From positions 23,411 to 87,410 of the forward strand of contig JAIQGG010000008.1 in the NCBI GenBank assembly GCA_020072785.1: a DNA stretch of 64,000 nucleotides, read 5' to 3'. Of this stretch, positions 43,680 through 52,553 are shown piece by piece. The translations under genes and the position numbers were made by a program. The DNA comes from Terriglobia bacterium. Lineage in GTDB: Bacteria > Acidobacteriota > Terriglobia > Acidiferrales > UBA7541. The number at the start of each line of letters is the position of its first letter. The first letter of the stretch is position 1. Below the pieces are notes generated by a model. It was not told the origin of the DNA and ran no database searches. It worked only from the letters and a program-made list of their open reading frames with translations.

Positions 43680-43784
43680 GGTTAGGGGCACGGCTCCATC
43701 AACGTACCAGCAATGCGCGGCTGACTTTTCCAGGTGCGGCCGCGAAGCGGCCGACGCATCCAGTCAATATAAGCAAGCCGTTGC
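43636..43784. repeat. 30-base direct repeat of a gene start plus family A palindrome, copy 9
   Basis: The same 30 bases (starting CGCATCCAGTC, ending AAGCCGTTGC) occur at 43636-43665 inside the DUF1624-type gene and at 43755-43784 upstream of it. On the minus strand both encode QRLAYIDWMR. The upstream copy joins directly onto a family A-like palindrome (43736-43759, GCGGCCGCGAAGCGGCCG). Confidence 0.8.
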
Positions 43785-43870
43785 GCGGCGGTCTGCGCCG
43801 GGGATTGGATGGGTCCGGTCAGTTGTCCGGTCATATGCCAGCTTGGTTCTGTGCGATACACTAACGTACT

Positions 43871-44866
43871 TTGTCGCCCTCGCGTCAACCCGGTGCGCAA
43901 CTTCCCACCCTGGCCTGTCTCGGCCTGTGGGCGGGGGTGTGCCTGGGGGTGGCGCTCTACGCTTCGTGGCACGGCTACGGCGGCCGCGGTTTTGCCGCGA
44001 CGCTGACGGTCTTCGCGTTCCTGCTGGCGGCGGTGCTTTTCCCCGCGGCGCGCGGCGTCTCCGAATGGCTCGGCGCAATGTTCGGCTCCGGAACGGGCTA
44101 CCTTCTCGGGGCGGCCGCATATCTCGCGTATCTGCTGTACGCGCTCGAAAACGGCGTGCTCGCGTTCCGCCCCGCCGGAATTGCCGCGGCGCTGGTGTTT
44201 TTGCCGCTCTTGCTCGCGGCCTCGGCCGAAGGCGCGGCGCCCGGCGCCTGGCAGGATTTCCTTACACTGGCGGGCCTGTGGGCCGCGGTGAAGTTTCTGC
44301 CGCTGCGCGAACTCCTGGCCCTTCCCAGCGGCCAGCCCGGACACATTCTGGCGGTGCTTTTGGCCCTGACCATCGCCCTGGCGGCCTTCCTCTTTGCGCG
44401 CCGCGTGGACGGCACCGGCTATGCGCTCGGCTGGGGCCGTGGCTGGGGACTTTATATACTCGGAAGCTTCGCGGTCTTTCTGGTGATCGCCGCGCCGCTC
44501 GGCCAGGCCATCCATTTCATCCGCTTCGAGCCGCAGCTTCAAGCGTGGCGAACGATTCCCATCACGGCATTGGGGATTTTCTTCTTCACCGCGTGGCCCG
44601 AGGAGTTTTTCTTCCGCGGCCTGTTGCAGAACCTGCTGTCGCGCGCGTCGAAGAGCGAATTCGCCGGCTGGTGGACGGCCGCGCTGCTCTTCGGCCTGGC
44701 GCACATCACCAACAGCGGCTTCCCCAACTGGCGCTACGCGCTGCTGGCGGCGATTGCCGGCCTGTGCTACGGCTGGGCGTGGCGCAAGAGCGGTTCGATC
44801 TTCGCCTCGGCGCTGGTGCACACGCTGGTCAACGTGACGTGGCACTTCTTTTTCCGCACGCTGTGA
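43871..44866 (+). CDS. CPBP-family intramembrane metalloprotease (Rce1/Abi type)
   Basis: 331 residues, about eight membrane helices. The diagnostic motifs are in the last third: WPEEFFFRGLLQNLLSRA (EExxxR), FGLAHITN and SALVHTLVNVTWHFFF (HxxxN). In eukaryotic Rce1 these residues cleave CaaX proteins; bacterial members act in maturation or immunity of bacteriocins and other roles. No bacteriocin-like gene is seen nearby. Start taken as TTG at 43871, since no ATG or GTG falls in the right place before the first helix. Downstream lies a long repeat-filled spacer. Confidence 0.85.
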   Translation: MSPSRQPGAQLPTLACLGLWAGVCLGVALYASWHGYGGRGFAATLTVFAFLLAAVLFPAARGVSEWLGAMFGSGTGYLLGAAAYLAYLLYALENGVLAFRPAGIAAALVFLPLLLAASAEGAAPGAWQDFLTLAGLWAAVKFLPLRELLALPSGQPGHILAVLLALTIALAAFLFARRVDGTGYALGWGRGWGLYILGSFAVFLVIAAPLGQAIHFIRFEPQLQAWRTIPITALGIFFFTAWPEEFFFRGLLQNLLSRASKSEFAGWWTAALLFGLAHITNSGFPNWRYALLAAIAGLCYGWAWRKSGSIFASALVHTLVNVTWHFFFRTL

Positions 44867-44879
44867 GCTGGTTAACAGA

Positions 44880-45230
44880 ATGACCCCCACCCCCCTGGTT
44901 TTCTTGTAACTGCAGATTCCAGTAGAGATGAAGTCGTTTGTTTTGGAACTGCAGATTGCAAGGGAGTTGAAAGTTGACAGTTGAAAGTTGAAAGTAAGAC
45001 CCCACACCCCCGGTGTTTTTGCAAAGAGTGCGCATGCTTTTGATTCCGGGAGGGTTGCGGCGCGCTCCTGTTTTTGGAAGAGTGCAAAGAGTGGGCAATT
45101 TATTGATTGCAGGAGAGTTGCGACACGCTCCTGTTTTCTGAAGAGCGTGAGGTGAAGTAATGAAGTAAGGAGATAACGAGGTAATGAGAGGAGCGGGCGG
45201 AGGTGCGGGCCGCGATTCACGGGGAATGAT
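44880..45230. repeat. Array of diverged short repeats in a 627-base spacer (44867-45493)
   Basis: Two copies of a ~63-base unit stand in tandem (about 45020-45082 and 45083-45145), both running from GCAAAGAGTG to GCTCCTGTTTT and GAAGAG. Before them, GACCCCCACCCCCCTGG and GACCCCACACCCCCGG mark two more related blocks (near 44881 and 44998), separated by GTTGAAAGTTGAAAG runs. No gene fits well here, and the remainder to 45493 shows nothing recognisable. Confidence 0.6.
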
Positions 45231-45493
45231 AGCAGCAGAGGTACTAGTTGTCAATTAGATACTGATAAATGGTTTGTCTGCTGGGGGATAGCCGGGGTGT
45301 CTATTCGAACTGGCAGGGGGGAACGGGTGAGCGCTGGTTTCTGCGGCAAGGAGTGCGCCAGCCGCGAATAAAGTCCCCACGCGTAAAACCGACGCATGGA
45401 GCACCCGGCGCAGAACTTTTTTTGAATGGCTCTATGAGAGGGACACAGCTCCGGAATTGTTCGACAGGCGCCGCCGCTAGAGCGTTCGCCGAA

Positions 45494-45877
45494 CTATTTC
45501 TGCGTGGAGGTCCTGAAGCCGCGAGCCAGAACAATCAGGCTGACAAACCCGGCGATTGTCCACATGAAAGCGCTGGCCACATCTACCGCAAACATTGCAG
45601 CGGGAGTCAAAGACACGTGACGGACCACAACCAGCGCGCCGACACTCGCAAGCGCGCCAAATACCACCCGATCTGCCCAGAAGGAAGACCTATACGCGAT
45701 TGAAACGGCGATAAAGATCGCGAACGCAAAGAAGAGAGTGTCAATGTTAAAGAGATTCTCTCGGTGTCGAACACCTCTGGCGATCGAAGTCCACGAGCGC
45801 ACACTTGAAATTAAGCAGAGAAGCGAGACCAGAGCACATATCGCTCGATTGTTGAGTAGTCCCTGGGGCAGACTCAT
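45494..45877 (-). CDS. Small integral membrane protein of unknown function
   Basis: 127 residues with four hydrophobic segments (about 10-26, 45-62, 70-86 and 95-118), one of them LFFAFAIFIAVSIAYRSSFWADRVVF. Composition is less GC-rich than most neighbours. It lies in a repeat-rich region, with REP-like elements on its upstream side. I recognise no family. The start MSLPQG at 45877 is the simplest choice. Confidence 0.45.
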   Translation of the reverse strand: MSLPQGLLNNRAICALVSLLCLISSVRSWTSIARGVRHRENLFNIDTLFFAFAIFIAVSIAYRSSFWADRVVFGALASVGALVVVRHVSLTPAAMFAVDVASAFMWTIAGFVSLIVLARGFRTSTQK

Positions 45878-45985
45878 TGGGCGGGTGGCTCACTCCTCCG
45901 AATATTCCCTTCTTCCTGGCGGCGCACGGTGAAAGCATAGCACTTCGGCAAGTCAGCATGGAGTAGAGAGATGGGGGTGGGAAGG

Positions 45986-46011
45986 CCCGCCCTCTGAAGA
46001 GGGCGGCTACA
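45986..46011 (-). repeat. GTAG-type REP palindrome (clean copy)
   Basis: A 9-bp perfect stem (CCGCCCTCT with AGAGGGCGG) with a 2-base centre, then CTAC at 46007-46010. Confidence 0.65.
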
Positions 46012-46072
46012 GAAATTCGATGGGTTTTTCCGGCAGGACATAAACCACATTGCGATGCGTGCGCCGGAACAT

Positions 46073-46162
46073 GCAATTGTGTTCGTGCTGCAGCGGGCGG
46101 GGCCCCGACTGCTGTCCGGGGCAAGCAAGCCCCGCCCCTACAGCATGACTCTTGTGAGAAAG
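46073..46162 (-). repeat. Composite repeat unit with CTAC palindrome (third copy of the 47 kb unit)
   Basis: GTGTTCGTGCTGCAGCGGGC leads into nested inverted repeats (outer GGGCGGGG/CCCCGCCC, inner GGGGC/GCCCC), then CCCTACAGCATGACTCTTG and GAGAAA. The same frame of flanks surrounds the two copies at 47.1-47.3 kb. Confidence 0.65.
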
Positions 46163-46167
46163 GCGGG

Positions 46168-46944
<777 letters not shown>

Positions 46945-47009
46945 GGGTAAGCTCCAACGGGCATTGTACTCTTCGGGCGCGCGCCAGCGAAAGGGCGGGG
47001 GAAGAGAAA

Positions 47010-47300
47010 GATAACGCAGAGACGCAGAGGACGCAGAGGGAAGAAAAGAGGAGGGCTTGGCGGCGGGAGCGGCAGAACAGGCAATCGTGTTCGTGCTGCA
47101 GCGGGCGGGGCAAGCCCGGCCCCTACAGCGTGACTCTGGGGAGAAAGACGGGATAACGCAGAGACGCAGAGGACGCAGAGGGAAGAAAAGAGGAGGGCTT
47201 GGCGGCGGGAGCGGCAGAACAGGCAATCGTGTTCGTGCTGCAGCGGGCACGGCGTGCCGTGCCCCTACCGATGAACTTGTGAGAAATGAGGGTGAAACGG
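47010..47300. repeat. Tandem 142-base repeat with two REP-like palindromes
   Basis: Copies start at 47010 and 47152. The first ~97 bases are identical (GATAACGCAGAGACGCAGAG... to GTGCTGCAGCGGGC). After that each copy carries its own palindrome ending in CCCTAC: GGGGCAAGCCC in the first and GGGCACGGC/GCCGTGCCC (9-bp stem, 47245-47264) in the second. Both end in similar TGA..T..GAGAAA text. The 455-base spacer 46945-47399 holds no gene. Confidence 0.85.
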
Positions 47301-47399
47301 TCGAAGAAAAGCGAGAGCCGCGGCGAGCGCGGGGGCGGGGGCGCGCAGCGATCGGGCGGTGCAACTTCTTAACTATTCAACTTTCAATTTTGAACTTCT

Positions 47400-49211
47400 T
47401 TATTCCTGATAGATGGGGCGGGGCTCGGCGACGTCGGCGTAGAGGCGGTCGATGACGTCGCGGAACTGCTGCTCGACGACGCGGCGCTTGAGCTTCATGG
47501 TGTAGGTGAGGCCGCCGTTCTGGAAGGTGAAGTCTTCGGGGAGCAGGGCGAAGCGCTTGATGGTTTCGTACTGCGCGAGGTTGGCGGTAAGGCGCTGCAC
47601 CTCGGTTTCGATGAGGGTGTGCACCCAGGGGTCGGCAACCAATTCGGCGGCGGAGGCGAAGGATTTGCCCTGCTCGCGGGCCAGCGCGGCGACGGATTGG
47701 AAATTGGGCACGATCAGGGCCACGACGAATTTGCGCTGGTCGCCCACGACCATGGCGTTGAGGATGCACGGGCTGGTCTTCAGCTTGTTCTCGATGGGCT
47801 GCGGGGCCACGAATTTTCCGGCCGCGGTCTTCAGCAGGTCCTTCTTGCGGTCGGTGATGAAGAGGTAGCCGTCGGCGTCGAGGAAGCCGATGTCGCCGGT
47901 GGCGAACCAGCCGTCTTCGCTGAGGACTTCGCGCGTGGCCTGCGCGTCCTTGTAGTAGCCCTGCATGACGCAGGGGCCGTGGACCAGGATTTCGCCGTCC
48001 TCGGCGATGCGCACCTGCACATGCGGGATAAGCTTGCCGGAGCTGCCGATGCGGTTCACCGGATAGTTGCTGGAAACGATGGGCGAAGTCTCCGTGAGGC
48101 CGTAGCCCTGGTAGATGGGCACGCCGACGGACCAGAAGAATTCCGCGAGATCCTTGGAAAGCGGGGCGCCGCCGGAAAAAGCGATGCGCAGGCGCCCGCC
48201 GGTGGCGGCGCGGATCCTGGAGTAGACGATTTTGTCGGCGAGCGTCCACTGCAGGCGCACGCCCAGGCCGGGGTCGCGTCCCACGGTGCGCCAGGCCACG
48301 GCGTGGCTGGCGACGTGCATGGCCCAGCGGAACAGGTTGCGCTTGATTCCCCGCGCATGGCCGCCCTGCTCCATAAGCCGGGCATAGATTTTTTCGAAAA
48401 AGCGCGGCACCGCGGCCAGCACCGTGGGCCGTACCTCCACGAGGGCCTGCGGAACGTTTTCCATCTGCTCGACATAGGCCACGGTGACGCCGTTAAAGAG
48501 ATAGACGTAATCCAGGAGCCGGCCGAAAACGTGCGAGAGCGGGAGGAAGGAGAGCGCGACATCCACCCCGGCCTGGAGATCGAAGGCAACGCAGGCATCG
48601 GTGGCGTTGGAGCAGAAATTGGTGTGCGAGAGCATGACGCCCTTGGGCTCGCCGGTGGTGCCCGAGGTGTAGATGAGCGAAGCGAGCTGGCCGGGCAAGA
48701 CCTGCGAGGCGTGCAAGCGGTAGCCGGCGATCTCATGGTCGCCGGCGGAGGCAATGAGCGTTTCGTAGCGCAGGCATTCCGCGGGGAGCTCCCCGCCGCC
48801 GTCGGCGACGATGACCTGCTCGACTTCCTGGAGCTGCGCGCGGACGGCGAGAAGCTTCTGCACTTGCGCGGCGCCGGCCACGATGACGACCTTCGCGCCG
48901 GAATGGTTGAGGATGTAGGTCATGCGCTCGGCGGATTCGTTGAAGTAGATGGGGACGTTGACGCCGCCGGCCCCGGTGATGGCGAAATCGGCGATGTGCC
49001 ATTCGGGGCGGTTGGGAGTGAAGAGGCCGACGCGGTCGCCGGGCTTCACGCCCAGCTCGACCAGCGCGGCGCACAGACCGGCGACGCAGCGCAGGAACTC
49101 CGCCGAGGAGGTGGCCTCCCAGCGGGCCTCGCGGCGCACGAGTTGCGCGCGCGGATTCGGCATGGAATCCACGGCATTGAGAAAGCGCGAAGGCAGCGTG
49201 CCGTAGGTCAT
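47400..49211 (-). CDS. Long-chain acyl-CoA synthetase (AMP-forming)
   Basis: 603 residues from the ATG at 49211. The ANL-family motifs are all present: ASLIYTSGTTGEPKGVMLSH (AMP-binding), YQGYGLTETSPIVS, DGWFATGDIGFLDADGYLFITDRKKDLLKT (hinge) and a C-terminal KLKRRVVEQQF segment. The long variant of the hinge region and the TDACVAFDLQAG insertion fit the long-chain (FadD/FAA1-like) group. It activates fatty acids to acyl-CoA at the membrane. The gene is divergent from hutU, with 127 bases between starts, and unrelated to it. Confidence 0.92.
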   Translation of the reverse strand: MTYGTLPSRFLNAVDSMPNPRAQLVRREARWEATSSAEFLRCVAGLCAALVELGVKPGDRVGLFTPNRPEWHIADFAITGAGGVNVPIYFNESAERMTYILNHSGAKVVIVAGAAQVQKLLAVRAQLQEVEQVIVADGGGELPAECLRYETLIASAGDHEIAGYRLHASQVLPGQLASLIYTSGTTGEPKGVMLSHTNFCSNATDACVAFDLQAGVDVALSFLPLSHVFGRLLDYVYLFNGVTVAYVEQMENVPQALVEVRPTVLAAVPRFFEKIYARLMEQGGHARGIKRNLFRWAMHVASHAVAWRTVGRDPGLGVRLQWTLADKIVYSRIRAATGGRLRIAFSGGAPLSKDLAEFFWSVGVPIYQGYGLTETSPIVSSNYPVNRIGSSGKLIPHVQVRIAEDGEILVHGPCVMQGYYKDAQATREVLSEDGWFATGDIGFLDADGYLFITDRKKDLLKTAAGKFVAPQPIENKLKTSPCILNAMVVGDQRKFVVALIVPNFQSVAALAREQGKSFASAAELVADPWVHTLIETEVQRLTANLAQYETIKRFALLPEDFTFQNGGLTYTMKLKRRVVEQQFRDVIDRLYADVAEPRPIYQE

Positions 49212-49338
49212 CGCACAGCTCTTATAGCGCCACTGTACTAAAGCGGGCCAGCGGGCGCAATCGGGGCGTGCGGCGGCGGGATGCAATTCGCAAGCCCCTG
49301 CGCTAAGATGCTGGCAAGTACGCTTCCCGAGGATACCG

Positions 49339-51015
49339 ATGAGCGAAGTGACTACCGAAAAGATGGCCGCGCCGGGCCCCCTTCGCGCGCCGCGCGGCAC
49401 GCAAATCTCCTGCAAGGGCTGGCCGCAGGAAGCGGCGCTGCGCATGCTGATGAACAACCTGGACCCGGAAGTAGCGGAGAAGCCGGACGAGCTGATCGTC
49501 TACGGGGGAACGGGCAAGGCGGCGCGCAATTGGGAGTGTTTCCACGCGATTGTGAAGTCGCTGCGCGCGCTGGAAAACGACGAGACGCTGCTGGTGCAAT
49601 CCGGCAAGCCGGTGGCGGTTTTCCGCACCCACGAATACGCGCCGCGGGTGCTGCTGGCCAATTCCAACCTGGTGGGCCACTGGAGCAACTGGGACGCGTT
49701 TAATGAGCTCGACCGCCAGGGCCTGATGATGTACGGGCAGATGACCGCGGGGAGCTGGATCTATATCGGCACGCAGGGGATTCTGCAGGGGACGTTCGAG
49801 ACGTTTGCGGCGGCGGCGCGGAAGCATTTCGGCACGGACCTGAGCGGCAAGCTGCTGGTCAGCGGCGGCATGGGCGGGATGGGCGGAGCGCAGCCGCTGG
49901 CGGCCACGATGAACGGCGCGGCGTTTCTGGGTATTGACGTGGACCCGGAGCGCATCAAGAAGCGGCTGAAGACCGGCTACTGCGACGTGATGGTGACCAG
50001 TCTGGACGAAGCGCTGCGCATCCTGAAGAACGCGGTGCGCAAGGGCGAGGCCACGTCGGTCGGCCTGGTGGGCAACTGCGCGGACGTGATTCCGGAGCTG
50101 GCGCGGCGCGGCGTGGTGCCGGACATGCTCACCGACCAGACCAGCGCGCACGATCCCATCGGCGGGTACGTGCCTAACGGCATGACGCTGGAAGAAGCGC
50201 TGGCGCTGCGCAAGAAGGACCCCCAGGAGTACAAGAAGCACGCGCTGGCGGCGATCGCGCAGCACGTGCGGGGCATGCTGGAGCTGCAGAAGCTCGGCGC
50301 GGTGACGTTCGATTACGGCAACAACATCCGCACGTTTGCCTTTCAGCAGGGCGTGAAGAACGCCTACGACTTCCCGGGATTCGTGCCGGCGTATATCCGG
50401 CCGCTGTTTTGCGAGGGCAAGGGACCGTTCCGCTGGGCGGCGCTGTCCGGCGAGGCGTCGGACATCGCACGCACGGACGAGCTGGTGCTGCAGATGTTTC
50501 CGAAGGACGAGCACCTCAGCCGCTGGATCCGGCTGGCGCAGAAGCGGGTGAAGTTCCAGGGGCTGCCGTCGCGAATCTGCTGGCTGGGCTACGGGGAGCG
50601 CGACAAATTCGGCCTGGCATTGAACGATCTGGTGGCTAAGGGCGAGCTGAAGGCGCCGATCGTGATCGGGCGCGACCACCTGGACTGCGGCTCGGTGGCT
50701 TCGCCCTTCCGCGAGACGGAATCGATGCGCGACGGCTCGGACGCCGTGGCCGATTGGCCGCTGCTGAATGCGCTGATCAATACGGCGAGCGGTGCGTCGT
50801 GGGTTTCCATTCATAACGGCGGCGGCGTGGGCATCGGCTATTCGCTGCACGCCGGACAGGTGACCGTGGCGGACGGCACGAAGGAGATGGCCGCGCGGAT
50901 CGAGCGCGTGCTGACGAACGATCCGGGGATGGGCGTGGTGCGCCACGTGGATGCCGGATACGACGATGCGATTTCCTTCGCCAAGAAGAACGGCGTGAAA
51001 GTTCCGATGTTGTAG
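49339..51015 (+). CDS. hutU: Urocanate hydratase
   Basis: 558 residues, full length. Typical HutU sequence: [64 protein letters not shown]-type dinucleotide site ([16 protein letters not shown]), and the C-terminal [16 protein letters not shown]. It uses tightly bound NAD to hydrate urocanate to imidazolonepropionate. A GAGG ribosome site precedes the ATG. hutI follows 127 bases downstream, but between them lie two GTAG palindromes, the first of which contains the hutU stop codon. No hutH (histidine ammonia-lyase) is seen in this window. Confidence 0.97.
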   Translation: MSEVTTEKMAAPGPLRAPRGTQISCKGWPQEAALRMLMNNLDPEVAEKPDELIVYGGTGKAARNWECFHAIVKSLRALENDETLLVQSGKPVAVFRTHEYAPRVLLANSNLVGHWSNWDAFNELDRQGLMMYGQMTAGSWIYIGTQGILQGTFETFAAAARKHFGTDLSGKLLVSGGMGGMGGAQPLAATMNGAAFLGIDVDPERIKKRLKTGYCDVMVTSLDEALRILKNAVRKGEATSVGLVGNCADVIPELARRGVVPDMLTDQTSAHDPIGGYVPNGMTLEEALALRKKDPQEYKKHALAAIAQHVRGMLELQKLGAVTFDYGNNIRTFAFQQGVKNAYDFPGFVPAYIRPLFCEGKGPFRWAALSGEASDIARTDELVLQMFPKDEHLSRWIRLAQKRVKFQGLPSRICWLGYGERDKFGLALNDLVAKGELKAPIVIGRDHLDCGSVASPFRETESMRDGSDAVADWPLLNALINTASGASWVSIHNGGGVGIGYSLHAGQVTVADGTKEMAARIERVLTNDPGMGVVRHVDAGYDDAISFAKKNGVKVPML

Positions 51016-51049
51016 CGCAGGGCGGCAGCCTTGCGGCTCTTGCGCCTAC
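51012..51049. repeat. GTAG...CTAC palindrome containing the hutU stop codon
   Basis: GTAG (51012-51015) includes the hutU TAG stop. The element closes with CTAC at 51046-51049, with GCGCA/TGCGC arms inside, so it is bounded by the tetranucleotide on both ends. Confidence 0.6.
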
Positions 51050-51079
51050 GAAGTTCGCCGCATTTCCGGAAAGAAACAG

Positions 51080-51105
51080 CCGCGGGGCTGGCGCCCCGCG
51101 CTACA
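51080..51105 (-). repeat. GTAG-type REP palindrome, twin of the copy at 52.5 kb
   Basis: CGCGGGGC/GCCCCGCG 8-bp stem with a 4-base loop, then CTAC at 51101-51104. Differs at one base from the copy at 52511. Confidence 0.7.
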
Positions 51106-51141
51106 CGACTGGGCGGCAGTTTCGGGGATACTGCAAACACT

Positions 51142-52419
51142 TTGGCCAATTCCCTGCTCATCACCGGCGCTTCCCAGCTGCTGACGCTCGGCGGGCGCGC
51201 GCCGCGGCGCGGCAAAGCGCTGTCCAGCCTCGGCATCGTGAAGGATGGGGCGGTGCTGGTGCGCGATGGCGTGATCGCGGCGGTGGGCGCGCGGGCGCAG
51301 GTGGAAGCGCATCCGGAAGCGGGCGGCGCGGAAAAGCTGGATCTCGGCGGGCGGGTGGCGCTGCCGGGCTTTGTGGATTCGCACACGCACCTGATCCATG
51401 CGGCGAGCCGGGCGGAAGAATACGAACTGAAGATCGCCGGGGCCAGCTACGAAGAGATCGCGCGCAAGGGCGGCGGCATTCTGAACTCGGTGAAGAAGCT
51501 GCGCGCGGCGACGGCCGAGGCGCTGAAACAGCGGGCGCACGCGGCGCTCGTGAAATTCGCGGAGTACGGCACGACGACCGTGGAAGCGAAGAGCGGCTAC
51601 GGGCTCGATATCGCAAGCGAGTTGAAGATTCTAGGCCTGCACCGCGAACTGCAGCAGGAGCAGCCGCTGGAGATCGTCTCGACGTTTCTGGGGGCGCACG
51701 TCGTTCCGCGGGAATACCGGGGCAAGGCCCGCGGAGCCGACGACTATGTGGAGCTGCTGGCGACGCGGCTGATTCCGCAGGTGGCGCGCGAGGGGCTGGC
51801 GGAATACTGCGACGTCTTCTGCGACCGCGGGGCGTTTTCGGTGAAGCAGGCGCGGCGAGTGCTGACGGCGGGGCGCGCCTGCGGGATGACGCCGCGGCTG
51901 CACGCGGAACAACTGGCGCGTACCGGCGCGACACAATTGGCGGTGGAGCTGCACGCGGCGAGCTGCGATCACCTGGAAAAGATCAACCGCGCGGACATCC
52001 GCGCGCTGGCGAAATCGAACACCGTGGCGACCCTGCTACCGGGCTGCTGCTTTCACCTCGGCCTCGAGCACTACGGCCCGGCGCGGGAGCTGATCGAGGC
52101 GGGCGCGATCGTGGCGCTGGCCACGGACTACAACCCCGGCACCAGCCCGACGCTGAGCATGCCCATGATTCTTTCGCTGGCGTGCACGCAGATGCGCATG
52201 ACCCCGGGGGAAGCCATCGCCGCGGCCACGATCAACGCGGCGTATGCCCTGGGGCGGCAAAAGCAGCTGGGTTCCCTGGAGGTTGGCAAGCTCGCCGACC
52301 TGGCCGTCTTCGAAGTGGCCGACTACCGGGAAATTCCCTATTATTTTGGGGTGAACACCTGCGGGATGACCATCAAGCGGGGGAAAGTTATTTATTCGCG
52401 CGCGGAGGCCTGCGCGTAA
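51142..52419 (+). CDS. hutI: Imidazolonepropionase
   Basis: 425 residues from a TTG at 51142 (MANSLLITGASQLLTLGG). The frame is open to 51031, but that would run through the REP-like element at 51080, so the TTG is preferred. Amidohydrolase features: LPGFVDSHTHLIHAASRAEEY (metal-binding HxH), TVEAKSGYGL, LHAEQL, SCDHLEKI and ALATDYNPGTSPTLSMPMI. It opens the imidazolone ring to give N-formimino-L-glutamate, the substrate of the next enzyme. It sits between hutU and ftcD on one strand. Confidence 0.93.
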   Translation: MANSLLITGASQLLTLGGRAPRRGKALSSLGIVKDGAVLVRDGVIAAVGARAQVEAHPEAGGAEKLDLGGRVALPGFVDSHTHLIHAASRAEEYELKIAGASYEEIARKGGGILNSVKKLRAATAEALKQRAHAALVKFAEYGTTTVEAKSGYGLDIASELKILGLHRELQQEQPLEIVSTFLGAHVVPREYRGKARGADDYVELLATRLIPQVAREGLAEYCDVFCDRGAFSVKQARRVLTAGRACGMTPRLHAEQLARTGATQLAVELHAASCDHLEKINRADIRALAKSNTVATLLPGCCFHLGLEHYGPARELIEAGAIVALATDYNPGTSPTLSMPMILSLACTQMRMTPGEAIAAATINAAYALGRQKQLGSLEVGKLADLAVFEVADYREIPYYFGVNTCGMTIKRGKVIYSRAEACA

Positions 52420-52449
52420 GTGAAGGAAAACGGGCACGGCGTCCTTTGT

Positions 52450-52473
52450 ATGCGTGACCGCAAAGCGGTCAAC
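52450..52473 (+). repeat. Family A palindrome, copy 10
   Basis: ATGCGT, then GACCGCAAAGCGGTC, then AAC, in the spacer between hutI and ftcD. Confidence 0.85.
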
Positions 52474-52510
52474 AGGCAGGCCCGGGACAACCGCCATACC
52501 CAAGAAAAAG

Positions 52511-52536
52511 CCGCGGGGCTGACGCCCCGCGCTACA
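52511..52536 (-). repeat. GTAG-type REP palindrome, 18 bases before ftcD
   Basis: CGCGGGGC/GCCCCGCG with loop TGAC and CTAC at 52532-52535. It ends just before the ftcD ribosome-binding region. Confidence 0.7.
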
Positions 52537-52553
52537 GGGCGATCAACGAAGCC

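Noticed and set aside
45269-45703. A 144-codon plus-strand frame in the repeat-rich spacer
   Set aside because: Overlaps the four-helix membrane protein on the other strand, and its composition is that of a shadow; the membrane protein is the better call.
46945-47100. TPP riboswitch upstream of thiG
   Set aside because: The minus-strand leader lacks the CTGAGA and the paired ACCCT/CTGATC segments of the thi box.
47010-47300. CRISPR-like direct repeats
   Set aside because: Only two full units in a 142-base tandem, with no short constant repeat plus variable spacers and no cas gene.
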